This document shows, one piece after another, positions 21,062 through 33,108 of a DNA stretch of 64,000 nt. Source of the DNA: Dama dama (Eukaryota; Chordata; Mammalia; Artiodactyla; Cervidae); contig NC_083703.1 in assembly GCF_033118175.1 (NCBI RefSeq), positions 82,303,001 to 82,367,000 on the forward strand, given 5' to 3'. Position 1 is the stretch's first letter. Each line of letters opens with the position of its first letter. The notes under the pieces were generated by a model. That model was not told the origin of the DNA. It did not search any database and saw only the letters and a list, made by a program, of their open reading frames with translations. The position numbers and the translations under genes were made by a program.

Positions 21062-21640
21062 TTTGTGCTTTTAATTTTTATTGGGGCATAGCTGATTTGA
21101 AATGTGGTATTAGCTTCTGCTATATAGCAAAGTGACTCAATTATACGTACATATATGTGTATATATGTAAAGAAAGCTGAGCACTGAAGAATTGATGCTT
21201 TTGAACTGTGGTGTTGGAGAAGCCTCTTGAGAGTCCCTTGGACTGCAAGGAGATCCAACCAGTCCATCCTAAAGGAGATCAGTCCTGGGTGTTCATTGGA
21301 AGGACTGATGCTGAAGCTGAAACTCCAGTACTTTGGCCACCTCATGCAAAGAGTTGACTCATTGGAAAAGTCCCTGATGCTGGGAGGGATTGGGGGCAGG
21401 AGGAGAAGGGGATGACAGAGGATGAGATGGCTGGATGGCATCACTGACGTGATGGACATGAGTTTGAGTAAACTCTGGGAGTTGGTGATGGACAGGGAGG
21501 CCTGGCGTGCTGCAGTTCATGGGTCGCAAAGAGTCGGACACGACAGCGACTGAGCTGAACTGGTACATATATCCCCACTCCTTCTTAGCTTCTTCTCTCG
21601 TGTAGGTCACTGCGGGTTGGTGAGAAGAGGCCCTTGTGCA
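21062..21640 (-). mobile_element. Antisense L1 3'UTR split by a BovB
   Basis: Left part 'ttttattggggcatagctga' to 'ttatacgtacatatat'; right part from about 21562, 'tacatatatccccactcctt' and 'tcgtgtaggtcactgcg'. The two parts join into one L1 3'UTR once the BovB (21168-21561) is removed. Confidence 0.75.
21168..21561 (+). mobile_element. BovB 3' end inserted in L1
   Basis: Starts at 'taaagaaagctgagcactga' and ends 'gcgactgagctgaactg'. The relic frame (21227-21415) encodes part of the BovB C-terminal region. The 10-bp sequence 'gtacatatat' occurs close to the left end and right at the right end, consistent with a target-site duplication. Confidence 0.92.
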
Positions 21641-21944
21641 GGGTCTCGTGTTGAATCCCAGAGCTCGGGCTCCAGAGCTGTTCTCTGATGCTCAGTGGGC
21701 GGGTGACCCACGTGGCACTTCTGCTGTCCCCTCAGTGACACAGTGCGTGTTTCCTAAAAGGTCTGTAACTTCTTGTGGTTTAAAGGGACTCTACAGTAAA
21801 TCTTCCCAGCCTCTCCAGAGAAAGGGAAATTTAGATTCCCAAGATCTAGCAACTAAGAGCAGTCTATGGATGCTTAGCTGTTCTCTGCTATCAATACCAT
21901 GACACAGCATATTATGACATTGTTTTATAATGTTTTAGTGTTGT

Positions 21945-22145
21945 AATAGGATATGAGCTTTGAAGTCACTTGGCAGATGACATAATATCAATTCTGTAAT
22001 TCCCAGCTGCATAACCTTGTGCAGATCACTTCCTTCTTTCTGCCTAAGGTTCCTCTTCTGCAAAATAGGGGAAATTAATAATGCTTTTTCAGATGTTTGT
22101 GGTGAGAACTGAGGATTGGGTAAATTGATATAAAAACATCTATAC
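21945..22145 (+). mobile_element. MIR SINE
   Basis: 'gctgcataaccttgtgcaga', 'gcctaaggttcctcttctgc' and 'aaaataggggaaattaataa' match the MIR core and 3' part in order. Confidence 0.75.
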
Positions 22146-23476
22146 AACTCGATGTCTGCATTTGCTTATATTTGGGGTACTGATTTTGTGTGTAGAAAAC
22201 ATTCCATAAATATCATCATCAGTATCATCATATAATGGTCACTTTTTTTTTTTTTTTCTTTTTGCAAATCCAATGAACTTTCCACTTGTAGAATTAAAAT
22301 ACTGGAGTTCACAAAGTATTTCCTTTACATAAATCGGACACATTCAAGGCTATTCTTTGACTATTCCTCTCATTTGCATTATACTCTGTCTCTTGACTGA
22401 AAGAGAGAAGGATGACCAATATTTTGGTGGAAATGGTGCATAACTGTGGCTTTGAACATGCAAATGCATCATTCATGAGAATGTCATTCTTCACGTGTGC
22501 TCAGCAGGGGTGGAGGGGTGTGGGTGTTAAGTGCTGCTGCTTTTGACTGGAAAAACCCCAGGGGCCAAATTATGTAAATTTCTATTGCGCTCAGGATAGG
22601 ATCCTGCCAACCAGTGGACATAATAAATGTTGTTGATGTTGTAATGAAGATGCTTAAGTTTCTGATAAAATGACTTCTTTCTTCAGATGATTGCTTTAGG
22701 ACCAAAGGCTTTCCTTGGAGGTGAAGGGGATTTATGTTTTTACCTAGACTCATAAATTTAGAGCAAAAAAATAAAAAAAAATAAAAAACCCACCCATGGC
22801 AAAGACACTTCTCTCAGATGTAGGGGCATTCATAGGCTCTAGCACATTCTTTCTCATAGGCAGCACCTGCTAGAAATCTTTTAGTAAGAAACATGACTTA
22901 CCACACAGACTCTCCCCACCTTTTCAGATTTTTTTTTTCTTTTCTTCCAAATATCTGTCAAGTAATGATGGGCTGGTAAAATCTGCACGTGTAATTTTGG
23001 TTAAGAAGATAATCCATTGTGTATGGATATAATCCCATACCAAAGGTTAACAATGTCATCTACAACAGCTTCACTATAGACAGAGTGGCCAGAACCTCAG
23101 TGGTTTAACCATAAGAGCGTATTTCCTTCCCATGCAAATTCCGTTCTAGTCTTGTATCTCTTCATGGCCACTGTCTTGAAATGCTGACTCAGAAATTCAG
23201 ATTCTTCTGTCTTTTGATCCCAGCATCCTGTTATTTGGGTGTTCATCCTTTGCAGTCACTAGTGGGGGAAAGATAGAGCCTATAGAATCCCTTCTGTGGT
23301 GCCTTGGTTTATTGACGACCACAGACCAAAACTGTGGTCTTAATGCCTCACCTAACCTCAAGAAAAGTGGAAGAGGTTTGAGGGGGGGTGTCACAAATAT
23401 TTATGATCCTTAAGAGTATAAAGACACAGTTATCAAAACATATTTTGAAAAATATCAGGGCTGTAAGATATTCTGA
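22146..23476. other. Unassigned; probable ancient repeat at 23070-23300
   Basis: A long T run is at 22241-22258 and an A-rich run near 22765-22788. 'aacctcagtggtttaaccat' at about 23093 starts a block resembling an old mammalian repeat I cannot name. No gene seen. Confidence 0.4.
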
Positions 23477-23670
23477 GGGCCTTCCCAGGTGGCTTGGCGG
23501 TAAAGAATCTGCCTGCCAAAGCAGGAGGCGCATGAAATGTAGGTTCAGTCCCTGGGCTAGAAGATCCCCCGGAGAAGGCAGTGGCGACCCACTTCAGTGT
23601 TCTTGCCTGGAGAATCCTGTGGATAAAGGAGCCCAGCAGGCTACAGTCCACGGGGTCGCAAAGAGTTGGA
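23477..23670 (+). mobile_element. Bov-tA SINE
   Basis: Head 'gggccttcccaggtggcttg', then 'taaagaatctgcctgccaaa', tail 'gcctggagaatcctgtggat', ending at an A-rich stretch. Confidence 0.9.
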
Positions 23671-25597
23671 AAAAAATTTAAAGACCAGAGGCATCCAGTT
23701 AACTAAGACACTATTGCTAATGTGACCCTCTAATTTCCCTACTTAGTAATTCTCAGTGCACATTAGTCTGTTGTCAACTCTGAGAAACCGTTCTACAAAC
23801 AGGCATGGTTATCTTTGTTTAATCCAGTTTTATTTTTCAAATTTGATTGACCTTAGAATAATTCCTTTTCGCAACACCCATGAACCTAATGACCCACTGA
23901 ACTCATTTTAGGCAAATATTCCATTAGGCATCTTGAAATACTAAAATGCAAAGCCTGCTGGGCACTTTATACATATTTATTGTCAGAATATTACATGAAT
24001 GAATGCAGAGTCACTTTTCAGAGTCAGGGACACCCATTGAATCAAATTTTCCCAGAACCAAAGTTCTACCTGACACGAGCCCTAAAGATGAAAAGTAAGA
24101 ACCCCAGGTCAGGCAACCACCTTTTGCGTATGAGATGCTACACATCGGTTCTGATGGTTTTGTTGGTGTTTTTACCCCGTGCTGACTTGAGTGGGTTTTT
24201 TCTGTGTCATCAGCCACAGCTCATTTGCCCAAAATTTCACAGTGAAATCATCAGGGTGTTTTGCTCAGCATGTGCCGTCAATCCCCCACTTCCGTCCGCG
24301 TGGGACTTTAGGACTAGAAAACAAACCCCACCTTGTGATGGAGAGAATTGAAAATGTATGTTTTAAAGCTGTTCTCTAGATGGAGTTCCATGTTAAAAAC
24401 CTCGAAGGCTCAACATCGGGAGATGCACTAACAGAGGCTGAGCGGGTGTTCCCATCCCATGCCGTCCAGCGCAGTGAGGTTTCCAGCGGCGCTCGGGCGT
24501 TGGAACAGCAGCTGACGGTTTGCCTCGCGTCCAGAGGCTGGCTGGTTGCTGGCGGCGAACCACGGAATCTCACTGGAGAAAACGATATGGAAGCAGCCCT
24601 CTCTGCCATCTAGTTTTCTGTAATCCAGAAGGGTGGTTATGCTGGATGATAACACACAGAGGAAAGAGTCAATATAATGCAATGCGCACACTCTGCATTG
24701 GAAGTTATTGCTTCTGGCACCGTGGAGGCGGGCGGTTGGCGCTGGCCGCTGCCAGGAGGTGTTCCGTGAGTAAGTGGTACTGAGGAGTGGAGTCGTCTGT
24801 GGGGAGAATGACAGTAATGAGCTGCTTGTAATGCTGTGAAAACTCAATGAATTTGATTAAGCACAGATTGCGGAGCCGTTTCCTGGATGACCATTGGACA
24901 CGATCGTTGGTGCTGAGACGTGCTCTCTCCCGGCGGCGGATCTGACAGGGAAACCGCCGTTTCTGCTGCCAGTTTGCTGAGCATCTTGACAGAGACGGTG
25001 ACCGAGGAAAGAGCTCTAGCCCTGCTCTCCTGCCCCCAGGTCAGCGGGTCTCCATGCGCAGTTGTCTGACTGTGGGAAGTTTTGCCAGGCGGGGCAAGGG
25101 GAGCAGGATGACTCGCCATCCTAGCCCCGGAGACAAATGCATGTAAAGCTTGTGAGATCTTACCTGTATTCTCAGTGACCACACTGCCTTCTCAGATTTA
25201 GCTATACATGATACGGCTTCTTTAGGGTGGGTCAGGTGGGAACGATACAGTGGTCACAGAGCGGTTGTCTGTAGGAAGTTTGCACCCTCATGTCGAAGAC
25301 GCAAATAGAAGGAGATCAGAATGGGGATGCGTGTAGATGTACCAGGCGGGGCTCCAGGGCCCACAGAGTTAGCTCTGGACACTTCCTTACCGCTCATGAC
25401 AACACAAATGCAGAAACTGGAAGTGATCGTATAGAAGTGTCTAACCCTTTGACAGTCATACTGAATGTGAAACAAATGGGTTTTGCATGATTTGGGCCGT
25501 TTTGAATTTTCACTTTTCTGGTAAGGTAATTCGTTTTTATTACACTTTACGAAAGTTCTGTGCTGCATTGGGAATTTCACCACAGACAGTTTAAGAA
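23671..25597. other. Unassigned intergenic sequence
   Basis: No recognisable repeat or gene. CpGs are moderately frequent between 24450 and 24580. Two 77-codon open frames lie almost exactly opposite each other (24380-24613 on +, 24376-24609 on -) between small inverted ends; see the rejected list. Confidence 0.45.
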
Positions 25598-25833
25598 CCG
25601 GGGCTTCCCTGGTGGCTCAGTTGGTAAAGAATCTCCCTGCAATGCAAGAGACCACCTGCAAGGCAGGAGACCCAGGTTTAACCCCCGGGTCAGGAAGACC
25701 CCCTGGAGAAGGGAATGGCCACCCACTCCAGCATTCTTCTCTGGGAAATCCCATGGACAGAGGAACCTGGTGGGCCACAGTCCATGGGGTTCCAAAGAAT
25801 CAGACATAACTTAGCAACTAAACCACCACCACC
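25598..25833 (+). mobile_element. Bov-tA SINE with internal head duplication and TSD
   Basis: The segment 'ctgcaatgcaagagaccac' is followed by a second version, 'ctgcaaggcaggagaccca', so the head carries a duplication of about 20 bp. Direct repeats 'cagtttaagaa' flank the element (about 25586 and 25833). Confidence 0.92.
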
Positions 25834-25844
25834 AGTTTAAGAAT

Positions 25845-26097
25845 CAACAGATTGGAGTTGCAGGGGAAGATTTAGTCTGCATTTCTTACAAGATTCATGG
25901 TTTTTAAGAACAATACTAAGTTGTCTACCTTTTGGTTTTCTCAACATTTGATAAGCAGATTGCATCATTATTAAATAACTGGATATACCAGGAACCTCTC
26001 ACATACACTATTGCAAAAGAAATAAAATATTTAGGTAATCTATACCAACTTATTTGCACATTGCACAAGGAGAATGATCAGTTAAGTTCAATATTGT
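25845..26097. other. Unassigned short gap
   Basis: A/T-rich; nothing recognised. Confidence 0.5.
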
Positions 26098-26109
26098 AGA
26101 AGAATAAAT

Positions 26110-26400
26110 GGGACCTCCCTGGTGGTCCAGTGATTAAGAATCTGCCTGCGGACACAGGGGACATGGGTTCCATCCCTGATCCAGGAAGATCCCACATGCC
26201 GTGGGGCAGCTGAGCCCATGCACCATCACTTCCGGCGCCCACACGCCTAAAGCCGGTGCCGTCCAGCAGGAGAAGCTGCCATAGCGAGAAGCCCGCACTC
26301 AACAGCAGAGTGGCCTCGTTTCGCTGCAGCTAGAGAAAGCTCACGTGCAGCAAGGGAGACCCAGCTCAGTCACAAATAAATGAATAAATACTTTTGAAAA
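26110..26400 (+). mobile_element. CHR-type SINE with TSD
   Basis: Head 'gggacctccctggtggtcca' with B-box-like 'gggttccatccctg', a body with 'ccacatgccgtggggcagct', and an A-rich 'aaataaatgaataaata' tail. Flanks 'agaagaataaatgg' and 'aaagaatgaatggg' are a diverged target-site duplication. Confidence 0.85.
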
Positions 26401-26449
26401 AAGAATGAATGGGTCAGGTGACAGCCAGCCTTGCTTCTTTCCTGTATGC

Positions 26450-26850
26450 AGTTTATGCAGCAAATATTTGTTAAGCATTAGCCATGTTGCAGACATGGTT
26501 CCAACTGCTGAGGCTGAGCAAGTGAATAAAAATTGCTGAGGCTCCTGCTACAGGAAATTTATATATAATTGGGGCTAATCTGAGACAGAATAGTTATAAT
26601 TAACAAGTAAATATTACGATCAGTTTGCATGTCTCAAGATATCAAGTGTGCAGTTATAGTCCTGAGTTTGTAGGAGCTATAAATTTAGAAATAATTGCAA
26701 ATAAACACATTGAAGGCAGTGGAAAGGAATGAGATTACCAAAGGAAAGAGTAAACATGGGGAAAAGGACTGTGGAATGAGATCTGAGACACTAGAGATGA
26801 GGAAGTTATGGAAAAGAGGAGAAACTGGCAGAGGAGACTGAGGAGGGACT
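26450..26850 (+). mobile_element. Ancient mammalian repeat (family not assigned)
   Basis: 'gcaaatatttgttaagcatt', 'gcagacatggttccaactgc' and 'caagtgaataaaaattgctg' share layout with 42200-42470, 56290-56570 and 63880-64000 in this window. Old and non-coding. Confidence 0.4.
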
Positions 26851-26984
26851 AACGGGACGGGGGTGGGGCTTGGAACCGGGTGAAGAGAGCGGACGGAAAG
26901 GTAGGGCGCATCGGCGGCGTCAGACGCTGCTGGGGCCACGGACGGGGAGCACCCGGGCCTTCCGATGCAGAAAGTGACAGTGGA

Positions 26985-27168
26985 AGGCGCGCGCCGTGTC
27001 CGACTCTTTGCAAACCCATGGATTATACAGTCCGTGGAATTCTCCAGGCCAGAACCCCGGAGTGGGTAGCCTTTCGCTGCTCCCACGGATCTTCCCCACC
27101 CAGGGATCCAGCCGGGGTCTCCTGCATTGCAGACAGATTCTTTACCAGCTGAGCTCTCAGGGAAGCCC
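26985..27168 (-). mobile_element. Bov-tA SINE
   Basis: From 'cgtgtccgactctttgcaaa' to the reversed head 'ttaccagctgagctctcagg'. Confidence 0.9.
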
Positions 27169-28292
27169 TCGGATTCAGAAATGCGGAGCTTATGGATGAC
27201 CATGCAACAAGACAGTTGTGCTCAGAATGACAGAGACTGAGTCTGATGGAAGTATGTTGGAAGGAGCCCAGCCAGAGATGAATCGGAGAGCGGGAACAAA
27301 AACAAGTCTCTTCAGGAGTTATTATCCCAAGGGAGCAGATATATGGGGCAATCGCGGGTGGCAGAAGTGCAGTCAAGAGAATTTTATGTAAATTCTAAGA
27401 GCACTTCTTCTGGGGAAAACATCAAGGAAGTAATAGACAGGTCATAAAGAGGGAAGACACACTCCATTGTGGACTCATTGAGCTAATTTGGGAGCTTAAG
27501 GAATGGAGCTGCTGGTCGTGAACAAGCTCACAGCAGAGAGCCCTCTGAAGCAAGAGCAGGAGCTGAGGTATGACTCGCTTGTCTGATTTCCGGGCCTACA
27601 CTGGGTAAATTCTGCAAGCGGTGCTTACCAGGCACGTTGCAAGACGTGTGTTTGCAAATGCAAACTCCTTCGTAATCACCATTGAGCAACTTGTACAATC
27701 ACACATTTTTTCACTCAAGTAATTAATACCGATACTTAAATACTAAATTGATAGGCTCTCTTGCTTACAAGCTCTTCACATTTCAGCTGCAATTAGGAAC
27801 CAGCAGAGAGAGTTCTCTAAGGGAAGGGGTGCAAGACAACTTTCTGTAGTCTCCTCTGGCCTCAGCTTTGCCCGGATGTGTAGTAACTAAAGTAGAAGCA
27901 AGAGCAACAGTACACTTGCCATTCTTTTGCCTTCAGGACTTTTTACCCTAATGAAGGAAAAGTAAAGTGTGACACATGTAATTTTTCTATATTTATTCTA
28001 TAGTATGTTATAACACAATGTTACTTTAACAACGTATAAATATATAGAAGTATGTAAATGCAATTATATTTACATAATGCAAATACAAAAATATTAAGAA
28101 TACAAAACATTTTATATATATCTGCCAAATGTGTGTATATATGTGTATATACTACACGAATATAAAATGCATTTACTTATACATATATTTATAAAATATA
28201 TGTGCACACATATACACACCTTTGACAAGCATATGATACTTTATATTTTGCAGTGTTCTTTGTGTTTTTATTCTGTATTTTGTCAGTTTGCA
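27169..28292. other. Unassigned; A/T-rich with TATA-like runs near 28020-28220
   Basis: I see no gene. The 28120-28220 stretch is a degenerate TA/TG/CA-rich simple sequence ending at a Bov-tA. Confidence 0.45.
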
Positions 28293-28491
28293 CGCATGTG
28301 TGCTCACTCAGTCGTGTCCATGGGCTGTAGCCCACCAGGCCCCCCTGTCCCTGGGATTTCCCAGGCAAGAACACTGGAGTGGGTTGCCATTTCCCCCAGG
28401 GGATCTTTCTGACCCAGGGATGGAAGCTGCATCTGCTGTGTCTCCTGCATTGGCAGGTGGCTTCTTCACCACTTGAGCCACCTGGGAAGCT
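28293..28491 (-). mobile_element. Bov-tA SINE
   Basis: 'gtgctcactcagtcgtgtcc' to 'ttgagccacctgggaagc', with a short internal deletion near the start relative to neighbours. Confidence 0.9.
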
Positions 28492-29007
28492 CCTTTCAAC
28501 ATTTATACATTGCTATATTTTGTACATAATACATAGTATATTTCTATATCATGGTACACACTTGTATGTTACCATTTCAGAGGCATAATACAAAAGGAGA
28601 ATTTTGGTCAGCTGTTTCATTGTTCGTTGCAGATGCACCTGGTCAGTGGATGGTTTACTTCAGTCATGCTGGGTCCCAGACTTCTTCCCTCTTGTGACAT
28701 TGCCTTCCTTTAGAGTCTTGGATAAAGCATGTCTTCTTACCTACCTTGACCTAGCAGTGGCCTAGATCCCTTCTAGGAACATTCCATCAGTGAGACCTAC
28801 TTGTATGGCACCTCTTAGATGCAAGAAGCCTTGGGGACCACAGATATGTTTACTCTCATCAGCCCTTCTAACAACTCTCTGCTATGTAAGGAAACCATGT
28901 CACTCTGGGGCCCGGCCAGCTATCTACTACAGGAAATGAGCATTTCAAGGTCAAAGGCAGTCACTTCAATATGTGGTGCTCTTTGACTACACGGTATTTG
29001 AAAGAAT
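28492..29007. other. Unassigned intergenic sequence
   Basis: Nothing recognisable. Confidence 0.5.
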
Positions 29008-29456
29008 TTAGAGTTCTTCTCCAGTGGTCATATGTGGATGTGAAGTGGACCTTAAAGAAGGCTGAGCACCAAAGAATTGATGCTTTCAAGCTGTGGTGCT
29101 GGGGGAAACTTTTGAGAGTCCCTTGGGCAGCAAGGATATCAGACCAGTCAATTCCAAAGGAAATCAACCCTGAATATCCACTGGGAGGACTGATGCTGAA
29201 GCTGAAGCTCCAACACTTTGGCCACCTGATGTGAAGAGCTGGCTCATTGGAAAAGACTCTGATGCTGGGAAGGATTGAGGGCAGGAGGAGAAGTGGGCAG
29301 CAGGGGATGAGATGGTTGGATGGCATCAACGACTCAATCAGTGGTCATGAATCTGAGCAAACTCTGGGAGATATTGAAGGACAGAGGAGCCTGGTGGTGC
29401 TGCAGTCCATGGGGTCGCAGAGAGTCGGCCATGACTCAGTGATGGAACAAGAGCAG
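29008..29456 (+). mobile_element. BovB 3' end
   Basis: 'ccagtggtcatatgtggatg' to 'gagagtcggccatgactcag'. Fragments of the C-terminal frame remain (LMLKLKLQHFGHLM, RWLDGIND). 5'-truncated and diverged. Confidence 0.9.
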
Positions 29457-31784
29457 AGTTTTACACAGAGAATCTCAAAAAGGGAACAAGGGTTGTTCTA
29501 ATATAACTCAGTCTTTGATGAATAAGAGCCTCTGAATATCATTTAAGTGAGAAAAGTTGGGAGTTTTTTCTTTCATTTTTTTGTCATGTAGAATTTATTA
29601 ACCTGGAAATCTGAACATGAACTATGAATCTTGTCATAACCTATACTTCACAACTAGCACTAATGATGTATTTGGACCAAAAGGCATTTATTGCTTTCTT
29701 ATTTACAAGATCACATTAGTGACTAGTGGCAATGATGAAGAACAGTTGACATCAGTGCCATTCAAAAGAGTATATAACAGGAAAAATAATGTCCTGAGAC
29801 AGCCGCTAAAACCAAACTTGAACTGAAGGCTAGGGAAATGATCATTCCTCATCATAATTGTAACATATAAAACATTAAATGATTTCTTCATTATGACATT
29901 TTAATCACATCACATACTCTTCATATAGAAATAGTTATTTGAATTTTTGTGAATTCTTTATACAATTACATATACATTTATTATATTATACTTATACATT
30001 TAACACAACGTTTGGTTTGTGTCTTTCATTTTTTGCTGTTGATGAATTCTTTTCTTCTTTTGAAAGTGTAATATCTGAACTGAGGGCTATGCACCCGAGA
30101 GGCAGAATATTAGAACCTCAGTGAGTCTGCTCAACATAGTGAACTGAATTCCTTGTATTAATACTTTAGGTGTCACTTTGCTCTTTTTTTGACTTAGTGC
30201 ATATTGAGGTCTCTGAAAATATATAGCCACAATGAAAGTCCAAGGTAGATAGCAAGTTAAAATGGAAAAGAATTCTTGCTTTTTAAAGAATCTTTGGGAA
30301 GACACATATGAAATTTAGGAACAAAGTAGATCATTTTTCACTGGACTCCTTCCCTGCCCCTGCACCAGGAAATTTTCATTTTTAATATCTGCATCACTAT
30401 GTCACCATCAGTTTATTGAAAAGTCGTCTCATAAGAAATATCATAGGAGTACACATTTGGGGAAAGGGGAAAAAAAAGGCTTTTCCTTTATCACTGAGAT
30501 GAGCAGAGTGCAAAAGTATGCTTGTAAATAAATTGTAAGGAAACTAGCTAGACCTTACAACCTTTAAAATATCTCAACCTCCTCAAAATGTCATGAAGTT
30601 GTATGTGCAGCTTGAAGGGATACTTCACAAATATTTTTAAATGTTCAATTAAATTAATTTATGAAGTGTAAAATGGTGGTGACTGTGTCAGCATCCTGCT
30701 CCGCCTTCCTTCTCCCGATTTGCTGCCATAGGAGACTAGTCGGTGTGGGGTCGTCACACTCCTTTGTCCTCTGTCCTTTGGCTCTGAGTGATGTTTGGCC
30801 AGTTGGAGCGTCAGCAGATGGTCATAGAGGAGAGAAGGATGAAGGGGTGGTGTTACTGCATCTAGACTGTCTGTACAAGGTTGTCTCAGGCTGAACTTTT
30901 CGAAAATTGATTTGGCAGTAAGATTAAAAGGTTGAAAGGGAACGTTTGGGTGGAATTGTTAGAGTCCACAGGAGTGTGTAACGGGTGGAGCGAGGAGGAA
31001 GGGTTGATAGAAAGTGATTGAAAGAGCTGCAAGTCTGGAGTAGGAGAAGCAGCCTGCCGAGGCAGGCCTGGGAGGGATGTGTCAAAGATTACTCCCGACA
31101 GCAGGCAGGAAGGGCAGAGGTGGCACTCACGGTCACCTGGAGGTCATCATGGGAAACAGTTTGCAGAAGAAAACAGCTTCCATTTGGGTAAAAACAAACA
31201 TCATTTCTGCCAGCTTGACATTAAGATGAACTTGAGGAGCAGATGGTCACAAATGCGAAGCTGGATCCTGGTGAAGAGGGTGGAGCTGGGATATAGACCC
31301 GGCAGAGGGAAAGGTCTGGAAGAGAAGGTTGTTGAATCACACACAGGAGAAGAGACTGGGATGAACACTCACTCACAGGAAGTGGGGGATGAGAAGGCTG
31401 AGAGGCATGAAGGTGGAGTTAAACGTAATGCAGTGGAGAAAGGATTTAGTGCAGCGCCTGGTTCAGAGCAAGTGTATTTAATAAAAACTTGGCTATTGAA
31501 GTCACTGTTAGTGTTGCGTTAAAGCGAGTCAGGAGGATGAAATGTTATGGCTGTTAAGAGGCTTTAAGCAAAGGTTTTGCTAGTTTTAAATGCTATAACA
31601 CTGGGCTATATAGAGAAACGTATAGGGAGATGGAGAAAAAATAGGTAAAGAGATAGGCTACCCTCTGGTTGTCCTCAAATCATTTTGACTTTCTAGGGTC
31701 CGTATTTATCTTCTGCATCCCTTCCAGTGATCCGTGGAAGGCTTTGTGACTCGCCTTGAGTGTCGTCCAAGTTTGCCTTTTAAG
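29457..31784. other. Unassigned intergenic sequence
   Basis: Mostly A/T-rich and featureless. A purine-rich stretch from about 30960 to 31480 could be an ancient repeat; it contains a 147-codon open frame with no recognisable domain. I do not call a gene. Confidence 0.4.
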
Positions 31785-31925
31785 AGCTCGGGCCGTGCAC
31801 TCAGACAGCCTGCGCTGACCCTTGGCTTCACTTCTCACTAGTTGTGAGGCTGGACAAGTGCTTAGTCTTTCTGTTCCTTAGTTTTCTTCATCTGTAAGGT
31901 GGAGTCATGGTGTGACCTACTTCCG
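31785..31925 (+). mobile_element. MIR SINE
   Basis: 'ctcactagttgtgaggctgg', 'ccttagttttcttcatctgt' and 'aaggtggagtcatgg' match the MIR core. Confidence 0.65.
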
Positions 31926-31944
31926 TTCTGGAGTTGAGTTCAGT

Positions 31945-32138
31945 GCTTTAGCTCCTCTTCATGCTGTGCCGGATCTCCGTCTCAGCGTCTGTGCGTGTGG
32001 GCATCCCTCTCTGGTTGGAACATACGGGTTTAGTTGCCCTGTGTCCTTTGGGATCTTCCTTCCCCAGCCAGGGATGGAACCACATCCCCTGCAATAGAAG
32101 GCGGGTTCCTAACAGCTGGACTACCAGAGAAGTCCCAA
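31945..32138 (-). mobile_element. CHR-type SINE
   Basis: Ends with the reversed head 'ctggactaccagagaagtcc', preceded by 'gccagggatggaaccacatc'. Diverged. Confidence 0.65.
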
Positions 32139-33054
32139 GTTAAATACTTTGAAAGCAACCTTCCCAGTACAAGCTGTAAAGGTTAGCTAATACAGTGTTT
32201 CTTATTTTTTGCTTCTGCATAGTTATGTGTCCCCATCCTCATATCACTTTCTGCACCTGTTTTACTCTTTGTATCCATGTTGCTCCAGACCTGGATATCC
32301 TTATAGTTGACGCAGCTGAAGTATTGGAGTAAATCTGAGGAAGACAACACAGTGAAAAGCATAATGGGCATCAGACTGCCTTGAATAAGAGTCTTCTGGA
32401 GCCGAGGTTACTGGCCATCCTGACTGTCAGGGATTTTTAAGAGTTCTCCGTCTCACTAAGGACATGTTCCACTGCTGCAATGATACTCTCAAATCTGTGT
32501 TACTCCCTATGTCTGGGCTGAGAGACATACCGTGATAAGGTGTAGGGAGGTTAAATAAACTGTCTGTATTTTAAAAAACAAATGAGTGAAACAGAAATTG
32601 GCAGTGAGCATAAGAATCAAATCAGTTCTGGAATATAAAACCGTGGGATCCTCTCAACATACCAAAGAATACTGCGATAATAGTAGTACATTCACCAGTC
32701 CCGGACGTAGTTTGTCAAAGTTTGAAGCTTCCACAAACAACTTCAAAGTCTCTTCCACACTCTTCTGACTAAGTGAAACTAAAATTGCTCTTTTAAAACG
32801 AAAGCCCCGAATGTGATATAAATCAGAGCAGTGCATGATGGCCCTCACCTTGTGATGACAACTGTGTTGTGATTTTGTACAAATGTGGAATGCAAATGCT
32901 GTGAGGAGGGTAAATGTTAGCCATAAAACCCACCATCCCCAGCTTTAAAGTTGGTCTAATTCACATGGGGGTGTGTGTGTGCCTGTGTGCCTGTGTGTGT
33001 GTGTGTTCCAGGATCTGTGGCTGTTTGACTTTGTAACATAGGCACCAAAGGAGG
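32139..33054. other. Unassigned, with a GT repeat at 32968-33006
   Basis: A GT dinucleotide run is interrupted by 'gcct'. Otherwise no gene or repeat is seen. Confidence 0.5.
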
Positions 33055-33055
33055 G

Positions 33056-33108
33056 GCTTCCCTGGTGGCAGGCTCAGACTATAAAGAATCTGCCTGCAAT
33101 GCAAAGAT
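33056..33108 (+). mobile_element. Bov-tA head only (3'-truncated)
   Basis: Only the tRNA-Glu-like head 'ggggcttccctggtggcagg' to 'ctgcctgcaatgcaaagatg' is present, then unrelated A/T-rich sequence. The BovB-related tail is absent. Confidence 0.8.

Noticed and set aside
24376..24613. Two 77-codon frames exactly opposite each other, bounded by small inverted ends (ctagatgg / ccatctag)
   Set aside because: The symmetry comes from the 8-bp inverted ends placing ATG and TAG on both strands; neither product has a recognisable domain. Probably chance.
31079..31522. 147-codon open frame
   Set aside because: Lies in purine-rich sequence that may be an ancient repeat; no recognised domain.
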